From Bacillota bacterium (lineage in GTDB: Bacteria; Bacillota; Limnochordia; Darwinibacteriales; DTU012): 64,000 nucleotides of DNA. The notes under the pieces were generated by a model. That model was not told where the DNA came from, ran no database searches, and saw only the letters and a list, made by a program, of their open reading frames with translations. The stretch covers positions 1-64,000 of the forward strand of contig DUVS01000008.1 of the NCBI GenBank assembly GCA_012840925.1, in the 5' to 3' direction. Shown one piece after another: positions 39,321 to 48,908 of this stretch (position 1 is the stretch's first letter; every line of letters starts with the position of its first letter). A program made the translations under genes and the position numbers.

Positions 39321-40285
39321 TTTTTTACACCTCGCAATCGGTCGGCCTGTTCTTCAGGGCTCATGTCGGTAATGAACGTACCGGCACCGGATTCGACACC
39401 GGCCAGATACTTCAGTTTGGTCTCGGTACGGTTAAACGGGTAGAATTCAAAGTGAAAATGATACTCGGGATAATCGCCCTTGGTTGGGGTTTGATGTAAT
39501 ACCATAATGTACGGAAGGGTAAAGCCGAACAGCTGATCGTACCGGGTAATAAGTTCTTTGAGCAGATACGCCAGATCAGTCCTTTCTTGATCGGTCAAAT
39601 CAGGCAGTGAACCAACATGGCGTTTGGCAATCAGATGGACTTCATATGGAAAACGGGCATAAAAGGGTACCAGCGCCGTAAAAGAGTCGTTGTCACAGAC
39701 GATTCTCACCTGGTCGGCATACTCCCGTTTGAGAATATCGCAGTAAAGGCAAGTGCCATGCTTGGCATAGTGCTGTTTTGCCGCAGTAAGCTCTTGTTTT
39801 GGTATTGGTGGAATAAAAGGAAGAGCATAAATCTGTCCATGGGGGTGGTGTAAGGTTACACCCACCGCTTCGCCGCGGTTCTCGAAAATAAAGACATACT
39901 CGATACCCGGTTTGGATCCCAGTTCCTGGTAGCGATCTGTCCAGACTTGAATCAGGTTATGAATATGCCCGGCGGTAGCTTCGCCCAAGGTCATGTGATG
40001 GTTGGGAGAATAACAAATGACTTCGCAAATACCCTCTGCTGGAGCAACCGGATATAAATCGGAGGATGCTACATCCATTCCCGGCGGCGGTGTCTTCAAA
40101 GAAGGAAATTTGTTTTCAAATACCACAATCTCATAATCCTCAGCAGGGATTTCAGTTGGAAACGCACCAGGCCTGGTCGGACACAGGGGACAAAACTCTT
40201 TCGGTGGTTTAAAGGTTCGATGCTGACGATGGGTGGCAACAATTACCCATTGCATCAGTTGAGGATTCCAGCGCAGTTCAGACAT
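39317..40285 (-). CDS. galT: Galactose-1-phosphate uridylyltransferase
   Basis: A 322-aa class I GalT (HIT superfamily). Metal ligands are suggested by CPLCPTRPG, and the active-site histidine lies in HHPHGQIYALPFIP. Converts UDP-glucose plus Gal-1-P to UDP-Gal plus Glc-1-P. Its SD (AAGGAG) lies inside the last codons of a 30-codon ORF upstream, indicating translational coupling. Confidence 0.95.
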   Translation of the reverse strand: MSELRWNPQLMQWVIVATHRQHRTFKPPKEFCPLCPTRPGAFPTEIPAEDYEIVVFENKFPSLKTPPPGMDVASSDLYPVAPAEGICEVICYSPNHHMTLGEATAGHIHNLIQVWTDRYQELGSKPGIEYVFIFENRGEAVGVTLHHPHGQIYALPFIPPIPKQELTAAKQHYAKHGTCLYCDILKREYADQVRIVCDNDSFTALVPFYARFPYEVHLIAKRHVGSLPDLTDQERTDLAYLLKELITRYDQLFGFTLPYIMVLHQTPTKGDYPEYHFHFEFYPFNRTETKLKYLAGVESGAGTFITDMSPEEQADRLRGVKK

Positions 40286-40288
40286 GGT

Positions 40289-40381
40289 TTATTTCTCCTT
40301 TTTCTTGGTAAAAGTATAGAAGATAATGTAACGGCCATCTTCTTTTTTCTTGACGGTCTTCTGCATTTTTGTCTTTTTCAT
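40289..40381 (-). CDS. 30-aa lysine-rich ORF, leader of galT-galK
   Basis: ATG 40381 with SD GGGGGC encodes a 30-residue basic peptide (MKKTKMQKTVKKKEDGRYII..., ending FTKKKEK). The TAA stop is three bases from the galT ATG, and its last codons AAGGAG form the galT SD. The sequence is too short for the ORF track. The gene-like spacing, its own SD and the coupling to galT support translation. It may be a leader peptide or a small protein. No family recognised. Confidence 0.6.
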   Translation of the reverse strand: MKKTKMQKTVKKKEDGRYIIFYTFTKKKEK

Positions 40382-40606
40382 TTGCTAGCCCCCTTTACTT
40401 CGCATGTCTTAACTTAAGTTCAGGATTGCGATCAGCTTGAGGTGATATTTTTAGCTTTCTTCTACATAGTATTTAGTGGTTCCTTCAAGAAAATGCCAAC
40501 AACTAACAGGAGCAGAGCGTGTCAAATCCGAATAATGCTAGAGGTACACAAATAGCGGGAATGAAACGAAACAGGTATTCAGTGAAGTGTAGAGGGAGGA
40601 TAATTG

Positions 40607-41695
40607 ATGTCTAGGTTGCGTGTAGGGGTTATTTTCGGCGGCCGGTCCGGAGAACATGAGGTTTCATTGATGTCTGCAAAGTCCGTGATCTCTGCCCTTG
40701 ATCCCCAAAAATATGAAATCATACCCCTGGCCATTGATCAAAGTGGCAGATGGCTCCTGCCCAATGAAGCGGTTAAAGTGCTCGATGCAGCAGTGGTGCC
40801 AAAGTTGTCAGTTGACAACCCTGTGATGGAATCCGGGCAGCTGCCTTTGGTTCCCGATCCTAATGCCAAGACACCTTTTTTGGATGTGATCTTTCCTGTC
40901 CTCCACGGCCCCCATGGTGAAGACGGGACAATCCAGGGGCTGTTGGAGCTGGCCAATATTGCTTATGTGGGAGCCGGCGTGTTGGGTTCGGCCGTTTCCA
41001 TGGATAAAGCTATGATGCGCACAGTCTTTGCCCAGGCGGGTCTGCCTGTGGTTAAATGGGAGACAATTATTCGCAGTCACTGGGAACGGGATCCAAACCA
41101 GATCATTGCCCTGATCGAAACGGAAATTGGTTATCCGTGCTTTGTCAAACCGGCCAATCTCGGTTCCAGTGTGGGTATCACTAAAGCACGCAGCCGTGAG
41201 CAGCTCATCGAGGCTGTCACCTTGGCCTGTGAATTTGATCGCCGGGTGGTTGTGGAGGAGGCGCTGAACAGGCCCCGGGAAATCGAGTGCAGTGTACTGG
41301 GGAATGATGATCCCATCGTATCGGTCCCTGGAGAAATAATTCCCGGGAATGAGTTTTATGATTATGAAGATAAATACATCAACGACAGATCACAGCTGGT
41401 TATTCCAGCCGAAGTCACCCCCGAGCAAAGACGGCTGCTGGAAGAGTGTTCCATTAAGGCTTTCAAGGCGGTAGACTGCGCTGGTATGGCGAGGGTGGAT
41501 TTCTTCATTACCGAGTATCAAGAAGTGATTATCAATGAAATCAACACTATTCCAGGTTTTACCAGGATTTCGATGTATCCGAAACTGTGGGAGGCATCAG
41601 GGATTGGCTACCGTGAGCTTTTGGATCGCCTGATCGAACTAGCCCTGGAGCGCCACGAAGATCGAAAACGCCGGCGCATTTCATTCAAGCCTTGA
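40607..41695 (+). CDS. ddl: D-alanine--D-alanine ligase
   Basis: A 362-aa ATP-grasp ligase of peptidoglycan synthesis. Motifs: [68 protein letters not shown] keeps the omega-loop Tyr linked to D-Ala-D-Ala rather than D-Ala-D-Lac. I prefer ATG 40607, 7 nt after AGGGAGGA, over TTG 40604. It converges with and overlaps the next gene by 11 bp. Confidence 0.96.
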   Translation: MSRLRVGVIFGGRSGEHEVSLMSAKSVISALDPQKYEIIPLAIDQSGRWLLPNEAVKVLDAAVVPKLSVDNPVMESGQLPLVPDPNAKTPFLDVIFPVLHGPHGEDGTIQGLLELANIAYVGAGVLGSAVSMDKAMMRTVFAQAGLPVVKWETIIRSHWERDPNQIIALIETEIGYPCFVKPANLGSSVGITKARSREQLIEAVTLACEFDRRVVVEEALNRPREIECSVLGNDDPIVSVPGEIIPGNEFYDYEDKYINDRSQLVIPAEVTPEQRRLLEECSIKAFKAVDCAGMARVDFFITEYQEVIINEINTIPGFTRISMYPKLWEASGIGYRELLDRLIELALERHEDRKRRRISFKP

Positions 41696-42692
41696 CCGAC
41701 CAGTTGTAAATTGGATAGAGGACATTCCAGAGCCGGTACTGCCAAGGCCGGTAGATTAAATCAAACTCACCCAGATAGGTGTAGGGTTCGACCGGGAAAC
41801 TGAACAGACGAGTATCTAAACTCGTCTGTTTGGTTGTTAGCAGCGTATCGATGATCTCGTAATTTTTGTAGCCTGCTTTAGCGGCCCACTCCATGATTGC
41901 CAGGTGCAAAAAAGACTCGGGATACAAACCCAGGTGACGCTGCCGGTAAACAGTATACAGGCTGTAGCAAGTACTGCCGAAGGTGATCAAGAGGCTGGTG
42001 CCGATGACATAGTTTTTTTGCTTGACTAGAAAGAGGTACACCCCATATTCCTGCAGTAAATCCCACATCCGCTGGTAATAACTGAAGGTCCGGACTTTGA
42101 TTTCTGTAAGCTCACTGTACTCCAACAGCAGCGCATAAAAGATTTTCAGTCTATCCATGGACGAGCTCCATTCCACGCTGAGTCTGTTGGCTTTGCCCAC
42201 ATTCTTGATTAACGTAATGTGGGATCGGTTCTGGTAAGGCAGGTGAATCCGGTAAACCTGGGTCAACTGAAGGCTTTTCTGGGGATGAACCTTATCGACC
42301 TGCTTGAAGCCTAGTTGAAGCAATTTTTGGTGAGCCCGGCTTGCCAGCCGGGGCAGCGCCGGGTCAATCTTGAGAAAGACGGCATTGACAGATTGGGCAA
42401 GGGCTGAGATTTTCCCGAAGAGGAACTCAAGCAGACGGTCATCATCAAAGTACATTACCGGGCCCCGGGGAGCATAAAGCAAGGAATAGTCATTGTACAA
42501 CTGATGATTCAGCAAAGTAACTGCGGCAACAACGCGGACCTTTTCGTACACGATCAGCCGCAGCGGCTGCCAGCCAAAAGTCTTTTTCAGTTCTCCCCAG
42601 GGATAGGATTGAAACAGGTGGCCGTAAGGATGGGTTAAAATGTGGTTGTCGTAATCGTGATCCTGTTGGTCTATAATCCTGCAGGTAAACAT
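41685..42692 (-). CDS. FemAB/FemX-type aminoacyltransferase
   Basis: A 335-aa protein with two GNAT-like halves and a helical arm, as in Fem transferases that add amino acids to the peptidoglycan stem from aminoacyl-tRNA. Motifs: HLFQSYPWGELKKTFGW near the start and a GTSLLITFGSTCYSLYT segment; conserved NYEIIDTL. ATG 42692 follows GGAGGCGGG, so the track's 10 extra residues are unlikely. The neighbour ddl (convergent) fits a cell-wall role. Substrate unknown. Confidence 0.85.
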   Translation of the reverse strand: MFTCRIIDQQDHDYDNHILTHPYGHLFQSYPWGELKKTFGWQPLRLIVYEKVRVVAAVTLLNHQLYNDYSLLYAPRGPVMYFDDDRLLEFLFGKISALAQSVNAVFLKIDPALPRLASRAHQKLLQLGFKQVDKVHPQKSLQLTQVYRIHLPYQNRSHITLIKNVGKANRLSVEWSSSMDRLKIFYALLLEYSELTEIKVRTFSYYQRMWDLLQEYGVYLFLVKQKNYVIGTSLLITFGSTCYSLYTVYRQRHLGLYPESFLHLAIMEWAAKAGYKNYEIIDTLLTTKQTSLDTRLFSFPVEPYTYLGEFDLIYRPWQYRLWNVLYPIYNWSVKA

Positions 42693-42770
42693 ATTCCCGC
42701 CTCCTCCCCACATTTTATGCAACAGGAATTGAGCAGGCTAATGTGGTATTAGTATCCAGGAGGATTCACC

Positions 42771-44657
42771 ATGCAAATCAACAATCTGACCAAGTATTAC
42801 GGCGATCAGCTGGTGTTTACTGAACTTACGGCAACAATCAACCCAGGGGACCATATTGGCCTGGTGGGAGCTAACGGAGTAGGGAAGACTACTCTGCTTA
42901 GGATCTTGACTGGTGAGATACTCCATGACGATGGTGAAATCATAAAACCGCCAAATTACCGCATTGGTTATCTGCAGCAGCTTCTGCCGGATGCGGATCT
43001 GACGCTAAAACAGTATTTAACGCAGCCTTTTGCTGGATTAATGGAAGTGCAGAGGCAGATGCGGTGGTTGGAGCAGGAAATGGCAAAGGCCAGCGCTGAA
43101 CAGGTTTTTGCTGAGCTTGAAGCTACTATGAGCCAGTATGCTGATTTGCAGCAGCGGTGGGAAACAGAAGGCGGTTATACATACCATGCTCAGATTAACA
43201 GTGTGGTTTTGGGATTAGGTTTGACCCTTGAAGATCTGGTCAAACCGTTAACAGCCTTAAGCGGCGGCCAACGAGTCAGGGCACAGCTGGCGCGGTTACT
43301 GTTAGAAGCTCCGGATCTGCTGCTTTTGGATGAACCTTCAAACCATTTAGATTTAGAGGCCTTGGAATGGCTGGAAGAATTCCTGCAAAGATACCCGAAA
43401 GCAATAGTCGTCGTATCCCACGACCGCTATTTCCTGGATCGGTTTGCCACCAGGATCTGGGAATTGGCCGATCATCGTCTTTATCAGTTTAGAGGCAACT
43501 TCGCGGCTTATCAAATCCAGCGCGAAGAACGGATAGCCCAGGCCCGCAAACAGGCGCAGAAACAGCAGGAGGAGATTGACAAAATCCAAGCGTTTATCAG
43601 CAAGTTTGGCGCCGGGACCCGGGCGGCTCAGGCAAAAAGCCGGGCTAAAAAGCTGGACAAACTGGAGCCCGTTGTGCTAAGCCAGGAACCTGAAAACATG
43701 GAGTTCAAGTTCAGGCCAAAGCGCAAAAGCGGTGTTAAGGTGGTGGAGTTCAGCGACATCACGAAGGAGTACGATCGGGTAGTTCTCGATCGGGTATGCG
43801 GCTGCATCAGGCGAGGGGATCGGACCGCCTTGCTTGGAGCCAATGGTTCAGGTAAATCAACCTTGTTGAAGATCCTTGCCGGGCGCCTTGACTGCACCGG
43901 TGAGATCAAATGGGGTGTCAATGTAGATGTGGGGTATTTTGACCAGGAAATGGAGTTTGAACACAACGAGACGGTCCTCCATGAGCTCTATTTAACGTAT
44001 GATCTAGACTATGGCCAGCTGCGCAGCGTCTTGGCACGATTCTTATTCAGAGGAGAACAAGTGTTTCAACCTGTGAGCGTGCTGAGCGGAGGTGAACGCA
44101 ACCGGCTTCTGCTTGCTAAACTGTTTCTCGCCGCACCAAACTTCTTGCTGCTGGACGAACCTACCAATCACTTGGATATATACGCCCGCACAGCACTGGC
44201 CCAATCCCTCAGTGAATTTACCGGAACAATGCTCTTTGTGACTCATGATCGTTATTTGGTTGATTTATTGGCTACTAAAATCTGGATCCTGGACGGGGGT
44301 CAGATCACCGAGTTTGCAGGTAATTACTCACAATATCGTGAATACTTAAGAGCCCGGAAGATTCAAGGCCAAAAACTGGATCAAAAGGCCGAAAAATCGC
44401 TAAAACCTAAAGTTGAATCCCGAAAAAAGGATCCGGAGTTGCAGAAGCGGCAGCAGCAGCTGGAATTGGAGATCATCAGCTGTGAAGAGAAAAAAGAGGA
44501 ACTGGAAACGCTGCTGTCCCAGCCGGAGCTGTATCAGGATCCTGAGAGAATAAAGCAGATCAACCAGGACTATCAGGCGTTGACTGCAAGGCTTGAAGCT
44601 TATTACCAACAATGGGAATTGCTTGTTGATGCAATTCAAACGAAGGATGATGGGTAA
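42771..44657 (+). CDS. ABC-F family ATPase (Uup/YdiF-like)
   Basis: A 628-aa soluble protein with two ABC cassettes: Walker A GANGVGKTT (about 34) and GANGSGKST (about 357). Signatures are LSGGQRVRAQLA and LSGGERNRLLLA, with LLLDEPSNHLD and LLLDEPTNHLD. A charged linker between cassettes (AQARKQAQKQQEEIDKIQ) and a C-terminal coiled coil (EKKEELETLLSQPELY) fit ABC-F translation factors of the Uup/YdiF branch. Not a transporter; acts on ribosomes. The stop overlaps the dnaD ATG (TAATG). Confidence 0.92.
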   Translation: MQINNLTKYYGDQLVFTELTATINPGDHIGLVGANGVGKTTLLRILTGEILHDDGEIIKPPNYRIGYLQQLLPDADLTLKQYLTQPFAGLMEVQRQMRWLEQEMAKASAEQVFAELEATMSQYADLQQRWETEGGYTYHAQINSVVLGLGLTLEDLVKPLTALSGGQRVRAQLARLLLEAPDLLLLDEPSNHLDLEALEWLEEFLQRYPKAIVVVSHDRYFLDRFATRIWELADHRLYQFRGNFAAYQIQREERIAQARKQAQKQQEEIDKIQAFISKFGAGTRAAQAKSRAKKLDKLEPVVLSQEPENMEFKFRPKRKSGVKVVEFSDITKEYDRVVLDRVCGCIRRGDRTALLGANGSGKSTLLKILAGRLDCTGEIKWGVNVDVGYFDQEMEFEHNETVLHELYLTYDLDYGQLRSVLARFLFRGEQVFQPVSVLSGGERNRLLLAKLFLAAPNFLLLDEPTNHLDIYARTALAQSLSEFTGTMLFVTHDRYLVDLLATKIWILDGGQITEFAGNYSQYREYLRARKIQGQKLDQKAEKSLKPKVESRKKDPELQKRQQQLELEIISCEEKKEELETLLSQPELYQDPERIKQINQDYQALTARLEAYYQQWELLVDAIQTKDDG

Positions 44658-45325
44658 TGTCATCGCGTTCAGATAGTTTTATCATCAAAGGCTTGGAAAA
44701 ACAGCCGCTGCAGATACCGGTAGAGCTGCTGATTGCCCAAAAAGCCCTGGGAATAACGGCCGTGATGGTCTGGATCAACATGGCCATGTTTGAGCAGCAG
44801 CACCAACCGGTGAACGTTGCCCTGATCAGCGAGGCCATGAATATCAGTGGAGCGGAAGTCAATAAAGCTTTAGCCTGTTTGGCGGACCACGGATGGATTG
44901 TTGACGAAGGCAGTGAAATTAGATTGGCCATTCCTGAACTGAAACCAGTTGATCCCGATGTGGAATTGTTGGATCCACTGCAGAAGGGATTTGAGTGGTT
45001 GATCAACTTCTGGACCAACCGAGTGGGAGTACCCACCCCCGAAGATATGCAAAAATTAATGTTTTGGGTGGAACAAAAAGGGATGTCCCATGAGGTCATA
45101 GCCGTGGCTATTGAAGAAATGTGCAATTCCATCGACAACCCCCACATGGGATATCTGGAAGGAATACTGCGGCATTGGATTATGGAAGGAGTCACTACCT
45201 ATCAGCAGCTGCTTGATAAACCTTATTTGGCCAAAGTATTGAATCAATCCCGTTTAGAGTCACAAATCCATCCTGAGTCAGAACGAAAGTGGAAGGAGTT
45301 ATTCCCCGATGAGTTCGATTCCTAA
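44657..45325 (+). CDS. dnaD: DnaD-like primosome protein
   Basis: A 222-aa DnaD-domain protein. An N-terminal winged helix (ITAVMVWINMAMFEQQ...LISEAMNISGAEVNKALACLADHGWIV) is followed by a DnaD/DnaB_2 C-terminal domain with the conserved YLEGILRHWIMEGV. It is a replication restart/initiation protein in Bacillota. It overlaps the replicative helicase dnaB by 17 bp, so the two are translationally coupled. No DnaI-type loader gene is next to it. Confidence 0.87.
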   Translation: MSSRSDSFIIKGLEKQPLQIPVELLIAQKALGITAVMVWINMAMFEQQHQPVNVALISEAMNISGAEVNKALACLADHGWIVDEGSEIRLAIPELKPVDPDVELLDPLQKGFEWLINFWTNRVGVPTPEDMQKLMFWVEQKGMSHEVIAVAIEEMCNSIDNPHMGYLEGILRHWIMEGVTTYQQLLDKPYLAKVLNQSRLESQIHPESERKWKELFPDEFDS

Positions 45326-46688
45326 GTCAGTAGCGGCATTGCCAGTGGACATTGAAGCTGAAAAGCGAGTATTGGGCATTCTGGTCAAGTATCCGCAAGA
45401 GATTGACAATGTTGTGGAGAAACTGCGCCCTGAGCATTTTTACTATCCCGAACACCGTAAGATCTATGAAACGATCTGGAGTCTATATACAGAATCCGGC
45501 CGCATTTCCTACACCCAAATCTACAATCAATTACGGAAAACCAAGGCTGTGGCCAATCCTGCGGAAGTATTGATGGGGTTAACAGAGGCCATAGTGGCCA
45601 TCAGCGAGCTGGAGCCCAGTGTGGAAGTGCTGCGGCTGAAAGCTGGCTTGAGGCGGATCATGGAGGCATCCTGGGCGATTGAAAGCCTGGTGATCAATGA
45701 AGAAGGGCAGGATTTGGCGGAGATTCAAGCCCGGGCTCAAGAGCTGATTTTTGCAGCAACCGAATCCATGCTTGATGGCGAATCTGATGCTAAATCTTTG
45801 TTGGAGGTACTCAACAAATGCTATCTGAAACTGGTGGAGAGGCGTCAAGGTCTGGAGAACGCATACGGCCTTTCGGTGCGGTTTCCTTCCGTTGATGCCA
45901 TGACTACCGGGTTCAAGAAAAAGGATTTGATCATCCTGGCTGCAAGGCCCAGCATGGGGAAAACTGCCTTTGCCTTAAACATGGTTGTCAATGTTGCCAA
46001 GCGCAATATCCCCACCTTGATTTTCAGCCTGGAGATGGATGATGAACAGATTGGCGATCGGATTGTCTTGTCTGAGTTTTTTCGCTACAAAGAAGAGGGA
46101 GATTTTGAGATTACAGCAGCTGAGTATCAAACCCGCCTCAGTGATCAACAATTTGTCCGGGCTCAAAGTGTGTTTAACGAGCTGTATCAGCTGCCCGTCA
46201 CCATTGTAGACCGAAGAGGTTTGACCTGTGCTGAAATCAGAGCCATGGCCCGTAAGGTTAAGGCCAACCAGCCGGATTTGGGCTTGATTGTCATTGACTA
46301 CCTGCAGTTGATTCGGCCGCCAAGCCACAGTTCGGGGCGGAACTGGGCACTGGTAGTAGGCGAGATGGTGCGGGAACTGCGGGATTTAGCCGGGGAACTG
46401 GATGTGCCTATTATCCTGATCTCACAGCTGAACCGGGGAGTTGAGAGTCGTATCGACAAACGACCCTTGATGTCAGACCTCCGGGATTCCGGCAATATTG
46501 AGGAATTTGCAGATGTTGTGATGTTCTTGTACCGCCATGACTATTATCATCCGGAAGAAGCGGCAGCTGAAGGTACTCAAGGTGAAGTGGAAATCATTTT
46601 CGCCAAGCAGAGAAAAGGGCCAACCGGGACGGTGAAACTGAAGTTCGTTAAGGAGTACACACGCTTTATTGATGAATATGTACAGTAG
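45309..46688 (+). CDS. dnaB: Replicative DNA helicase DnaB (DnaC in Bacillus)
   Basis: A 459-aa RecA-like hexameric helicase. The N-terminal domain is LPVDIEAEKRVLGIL. Walker A is ARPSMGKTAFAL, Walker B LIVIDYLQLI, and the sensor ISQLNRGVESR. Ends with the typical KQRKGPTGTVKLKF. Starts within the dnaD 3' end. A small ORF and rsmA follow. Confidence 0.95.
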   Translation: MSSIPKSVAALPVDIEAEKRVLGILVKYPQEIDNVVEKLRPEHFYYPEHRKIYETIWSLYTESGRISYTQIYNQLRKTKAVANPAEVLMGLTEAIVAISELEPSVEVLRLKAGLRRIMEASWAIESLVINEEGQDLAEIQARAQELIFAATESMLDGESDAKSLLEVLNKCYLKLVERRQGLENAYGLSVRFPSVDAMTTGFKKKDLIILAARPSMGKTAFALNMVVNVAKRNIPTLIFSLEMDDEQIGDRIVLSEFFRYKEEGDFEITAAEYQTRLSDQQFVRAQSVFNELYQLPVTIVDRRGLTCAEIRAMARKVKANQPDLGLIVIDYLQLIRPPSHSSGRNWALVVGEMVRELRDLAGELDVPIILISQLNRGVESRIDKRPLMSDLRDSGNIEEFADVVMFLYRHDYYHPEEAAAEGTQGEVEIIFAKQRKGPTGTVKLKFVKEYTRFIDEYVQ

Positions 46689-46700
46689 GCGGTGAGAACC

Positions 46701-46919
46701 ATGGGGTTGTTTGAAGAACTGGAGCGGATGCGGTTAAAGTTTATAGCCGTGTGTGAACAGCTCTTGAGCAAAGGCTTCATTACTGAGGAGCAGTTTGATC
46801 AGATACTGGTCCTCTTGGATAACTTGGACGAATATGATCAACAATACATTAATCAGAAGTTGAACGAACTGACCAACGGCAGATTGGATTTGCTGTTTTG
46901 GGAGCAAGATCCGATTTAG
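46701..46919 (+). CDS. Small acidic protein of unknown function
   Basis: A 72-aa helix-rich, acidic protein (MGLFEELERMRLKFIAVCEQL, ending FWEQDPI). ATG 46701 is preceded by AGGCGG; the track's GTG 46692 is closer to that SD and less likely. It lies 12 bp after dnaB and 30 bp before rsmA. I recognise no family. The codon pattern and packed position suggest a real gene in the dnaB operon. Confidence 0.6.
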   Translation: MGLFEELERMRLKFIAVCEQLLSKGFITEEQFDQILVLLDNLDEYDQQYINQKLNELTNGRLDLLFWEQDPI

Positions 46920-46949
46920 GCCCCAGCCCTGCGGGAAGGAAGTTTTATT

Positions 46950-47822
46950 GTGGATTACAATCAACTAGTCAGCCCACGGACAGTAAAAGCTTTGATGCAG
47001 CAATATCAGATTCGCTTCAAAAAGCGTTTCGGCCAGAACTTTCTTGTGGACCGCAACATCCTGCAGAAAATTGTGGCCAGCGCCGGGCTGCAGCCAGATC
47101 AGTTTGTATTGGAAATCGGAACGGGATTGGGTACATTAACCTATGCCTTGGCCCAAAAGTGCCGGCAGGTGATCACCATTGAGATTGATCCTGATTTGGT
47201 GACTGTCTTTCAAGAGAATCAAAAGCTGGATAACGTCCGCTTGGTTGCTGGTGATGCTCTCAAACTTGATTGGGAACAGCTTTTAAAGGATCAAAGCTGG
47301 AACGGAGAGCGGGTGAGCCTGGTAGCAAACCTGCCATATTACCTGACCTCGCCGCTGTTGATCAAAGCCCTTGAGGGAGACCTCATTTTTGACCCGATTG
47401 TGGTGATGGTGCAGAAAGAAGTCGCCGAACGGATTCGGGCCTCCCCCGGGACTAAGGACTATGGTTTATTGACTCTGGTGATCCAGTATTATGCCGATGT
47501 TAAAATCATAGCCAAGGTTCCTAAAACGGTGTTTGTCCCACCTCCCGAGGTAGAATCAGCAGTCATCAGATTGAGTCCTCGCCCGCCGCTTTGGCAGGTG
47601 GAGCGGGAGTCTCTGTTTGCAGTAATCCGGGCTGCATTTTCCCAGCGGCGCAAGACACTGAAAAATACACTGCATGATTTGTGTCAAGACTGGGGTGTCC
47701 CGGATCAACAGCTTGACCATATTCTCCATGAACTGAACCTGCCTCCCACAGTCCGGGGAGAGGCGCTTTCGCTAGATCAGTTTTGTGAGCTGGCCAACAA
47801 ATTGTTAGCCTGTAAGAAGTAG
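46950..47822 (+). CDS. rsmA: 16S rRNA (adenine1518/1519-N6)-dimethyltransferase
   Basis: A 290-aa KsgA-type methyltransferase. RFGQNFLVDRNILQKIV and LEIGTGLGTLTYALA (SAM site), and the catalytic NLPYYLTSPLL motif. GTG start with SD GGGAAGG. Modifies the 3'-terminal helix of 16S rRNA. Followed by yabG and veg as in Bacillus; no RNase M5 gene precedes it here. Confidence 0.96.
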   Translation: MDYNQLVSPRTVKALMQQYQIRFKKRFGQNFLVDRNILQKIVASAGLQPDQFVLEIGTGLGTLTYALAQKCRQVITIEIDPDLVTVFQENQKLDNVRLVAGDALKLDWEQLLKDQSWNGERVSLVANLPYYLTSPLLIKALEGDLIFDPIVVMVQKEVAERIRASPGTKDYGLLTLVIQYYADVKIIAKVPKTVFVPPPEVESAVIRLSPRPPLWQVERESLFAVIRAAFSQRRKTLKNTLHDLCQDWGVPDQQLDHILHELNLPPTVRGEALSLDQFCELANKLLACKK

Positions 47823-47861
47823 TGCTTTCCTATTTTGTGTGAGGAAAGCACTACTTTTTTT
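47819..47861 (+). terminator. Terminator after rsmA
   Basis: Perfect 12-bp stem GTAGTGCTTTCC/GGAAAGCACTAC with a 12-nt loop and TTTTTTT. The rsmA stop codon is in the left arm. Confidence 0.92.
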
Positions 47862-47897
47862 CAGTTTCATAAACTGTATATCAGCGGAGGTGTCCAC

Positions 47898-48770
47898 ATG
47901 AAAAAGGTTAGCGTGGGTGATATGGTCACGCGCCGTTCTTACGGCCAAGACATTGTGTTTTATGTTCGGCGCATCCTTGGCACCGATCCGCCTATTGCCC
48001 AGTTGATCGGTGTCAATGTCCGTCTCTTTGCTGACAGTCCGCTGGATGATCTGATTGTCCTCGATTACCGGACTAAAGCGAGCGGCTCATCGGGATTAAA
48101 ATCGATCATCTCCCAGATTATGCTGCAGCGGACCAAGCCAATACCACAGCAGAACTACCGGTTGGAAGTAGTAAAGTCTGATTATGTACCTGTACCGGGC
48201 AAAGTGCTGCACGTGGATGGGGAAGAACACTATCTTAATCAATGCCTGGCCTTATACCGCAATCTCAATGTCCCCGTCATTGGGCTGCATATTCCGGAGG
48301 CGGAACAACCGAAAAAGATTAGGCAGGTATTGGAGAAGTACCAACCAGATATCCTGGTGATCACAGGGCATGATGGATTACTGCGCAAGCAGAGCAACCG
48401 GGATTTTTTGATAAATTACCGCTCAAGCCAATACTTCGTGGAAACTGTGAAGCAAGCTCGTCTTTATGACTCCAATCGTGACGGGCTGGCAATTATTGCC
48501 GGCGCCTGTCAAAGCCATTTTGAATCGTTGATCGAGGCCGGAGCAAATTTTGCCAGTGCCCCTGAACGGGTTATGATCCACTGTTATGATCCGGTTTTTG
48601 TCGCGGAAAAATTGGCCTACACACCTTTTACCCAGGTGGTTAATCTGCCTGAGCTGTTTTATACCACCATCAGCGGTAAAGATGGCATTGGAGGTATTGA
48701 AACCCGCGGCAAGCTGAGGCAGGGTTTCCCTCGGATTGAGTCATGGCTGCCCACAGAGTCCTATACTTGA
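47898..48770 (+). CDS. yabG: Sporulation-specific protease YabG
   Basis: A 290-aa YabG, a protease that trims spore-coat proteins. Start ATG 47898 (MKKVSVGDMVTRRSYGQDI) with SD GGAGGTG. Signatures: DITGHDG-like ILVITGHDGLLRKQ, NRDFLINYRSSQYFVETV, AIIAGACQSHFESLIEAGANFASAPERV, ending GKDGIGGIETRGKLRQGFP. Position between rsmA and veg is conserved. It is isolated from rsmA by a strong terminator, consistent with its own sporulation control. Confidence 0.92.
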   Translation: MKKVSVGDMVTRRSYGQDIVFYVRRILGTDPPIAQLIGVNVRLFADSPLDDLIVLDYRTKASGSSGLKSIISQIMLQRTKPIPQQNYRLEVVKSDYVPVPGKVLHVDGEEHYLNQCLALYRNLNVPVIGLHIPEAEQPKKIRQVLEKYQPDILVITGHDGLLRKQSNRDFLINYRSSQYFVETVKQARLYDSNRDGLAIIAGACQSHFESLIEAGANFASAPERVMIHCYDPVFVAEKLAYTPFTQVVNLPELFYTTISGKDGIGGIETRGKLRQGFPRIESWLPTESYT

Positions 48771-48812
48771 CAAAAACTGGAGAAAAAAAGCACGAAAATG
48801 TAAATTTCCACC

Positions 48813-48841
48813 TTGACACAGGCTTTGGTTCTTGATACAAT
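48813..48841 (+). promoter_or_regulatory. veg promoter P1
   Basis: TTGACA (48813-48818), 17-bp spacer, TACAAT (48836-48841). One mismatch to the ideal sigma-A promoter. Confidence 0.75.
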
Positions 48842-48848
48842 ATTTTGT

Positions 48849-48877
48849 TTGACAAGCACTGGACACTGTAGTATAAT
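48849..48877 (+). promoter_or_regulatory. veg promoter P2 (perfect consensus)
   Basis: TTGACA (48849-48854), 17-bp spacer, TATAAT (48872-48877): exact -35, -10 and spacing. It lies 36 bp after P1. The veg promoter of Bacillus is likewise very strong. Confidence 0.85.
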
Positions 48878-48908
48878 TAACTTAGCACACTTCAAAAGGA
48901 AGGTGAAG

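Noticed and set aside
41334-41347. AATTCCCGGGAATG in ddl as a Noc site
   Set aside because: Only 11 of 14 positions match, close to what random CCCGGG sites give.
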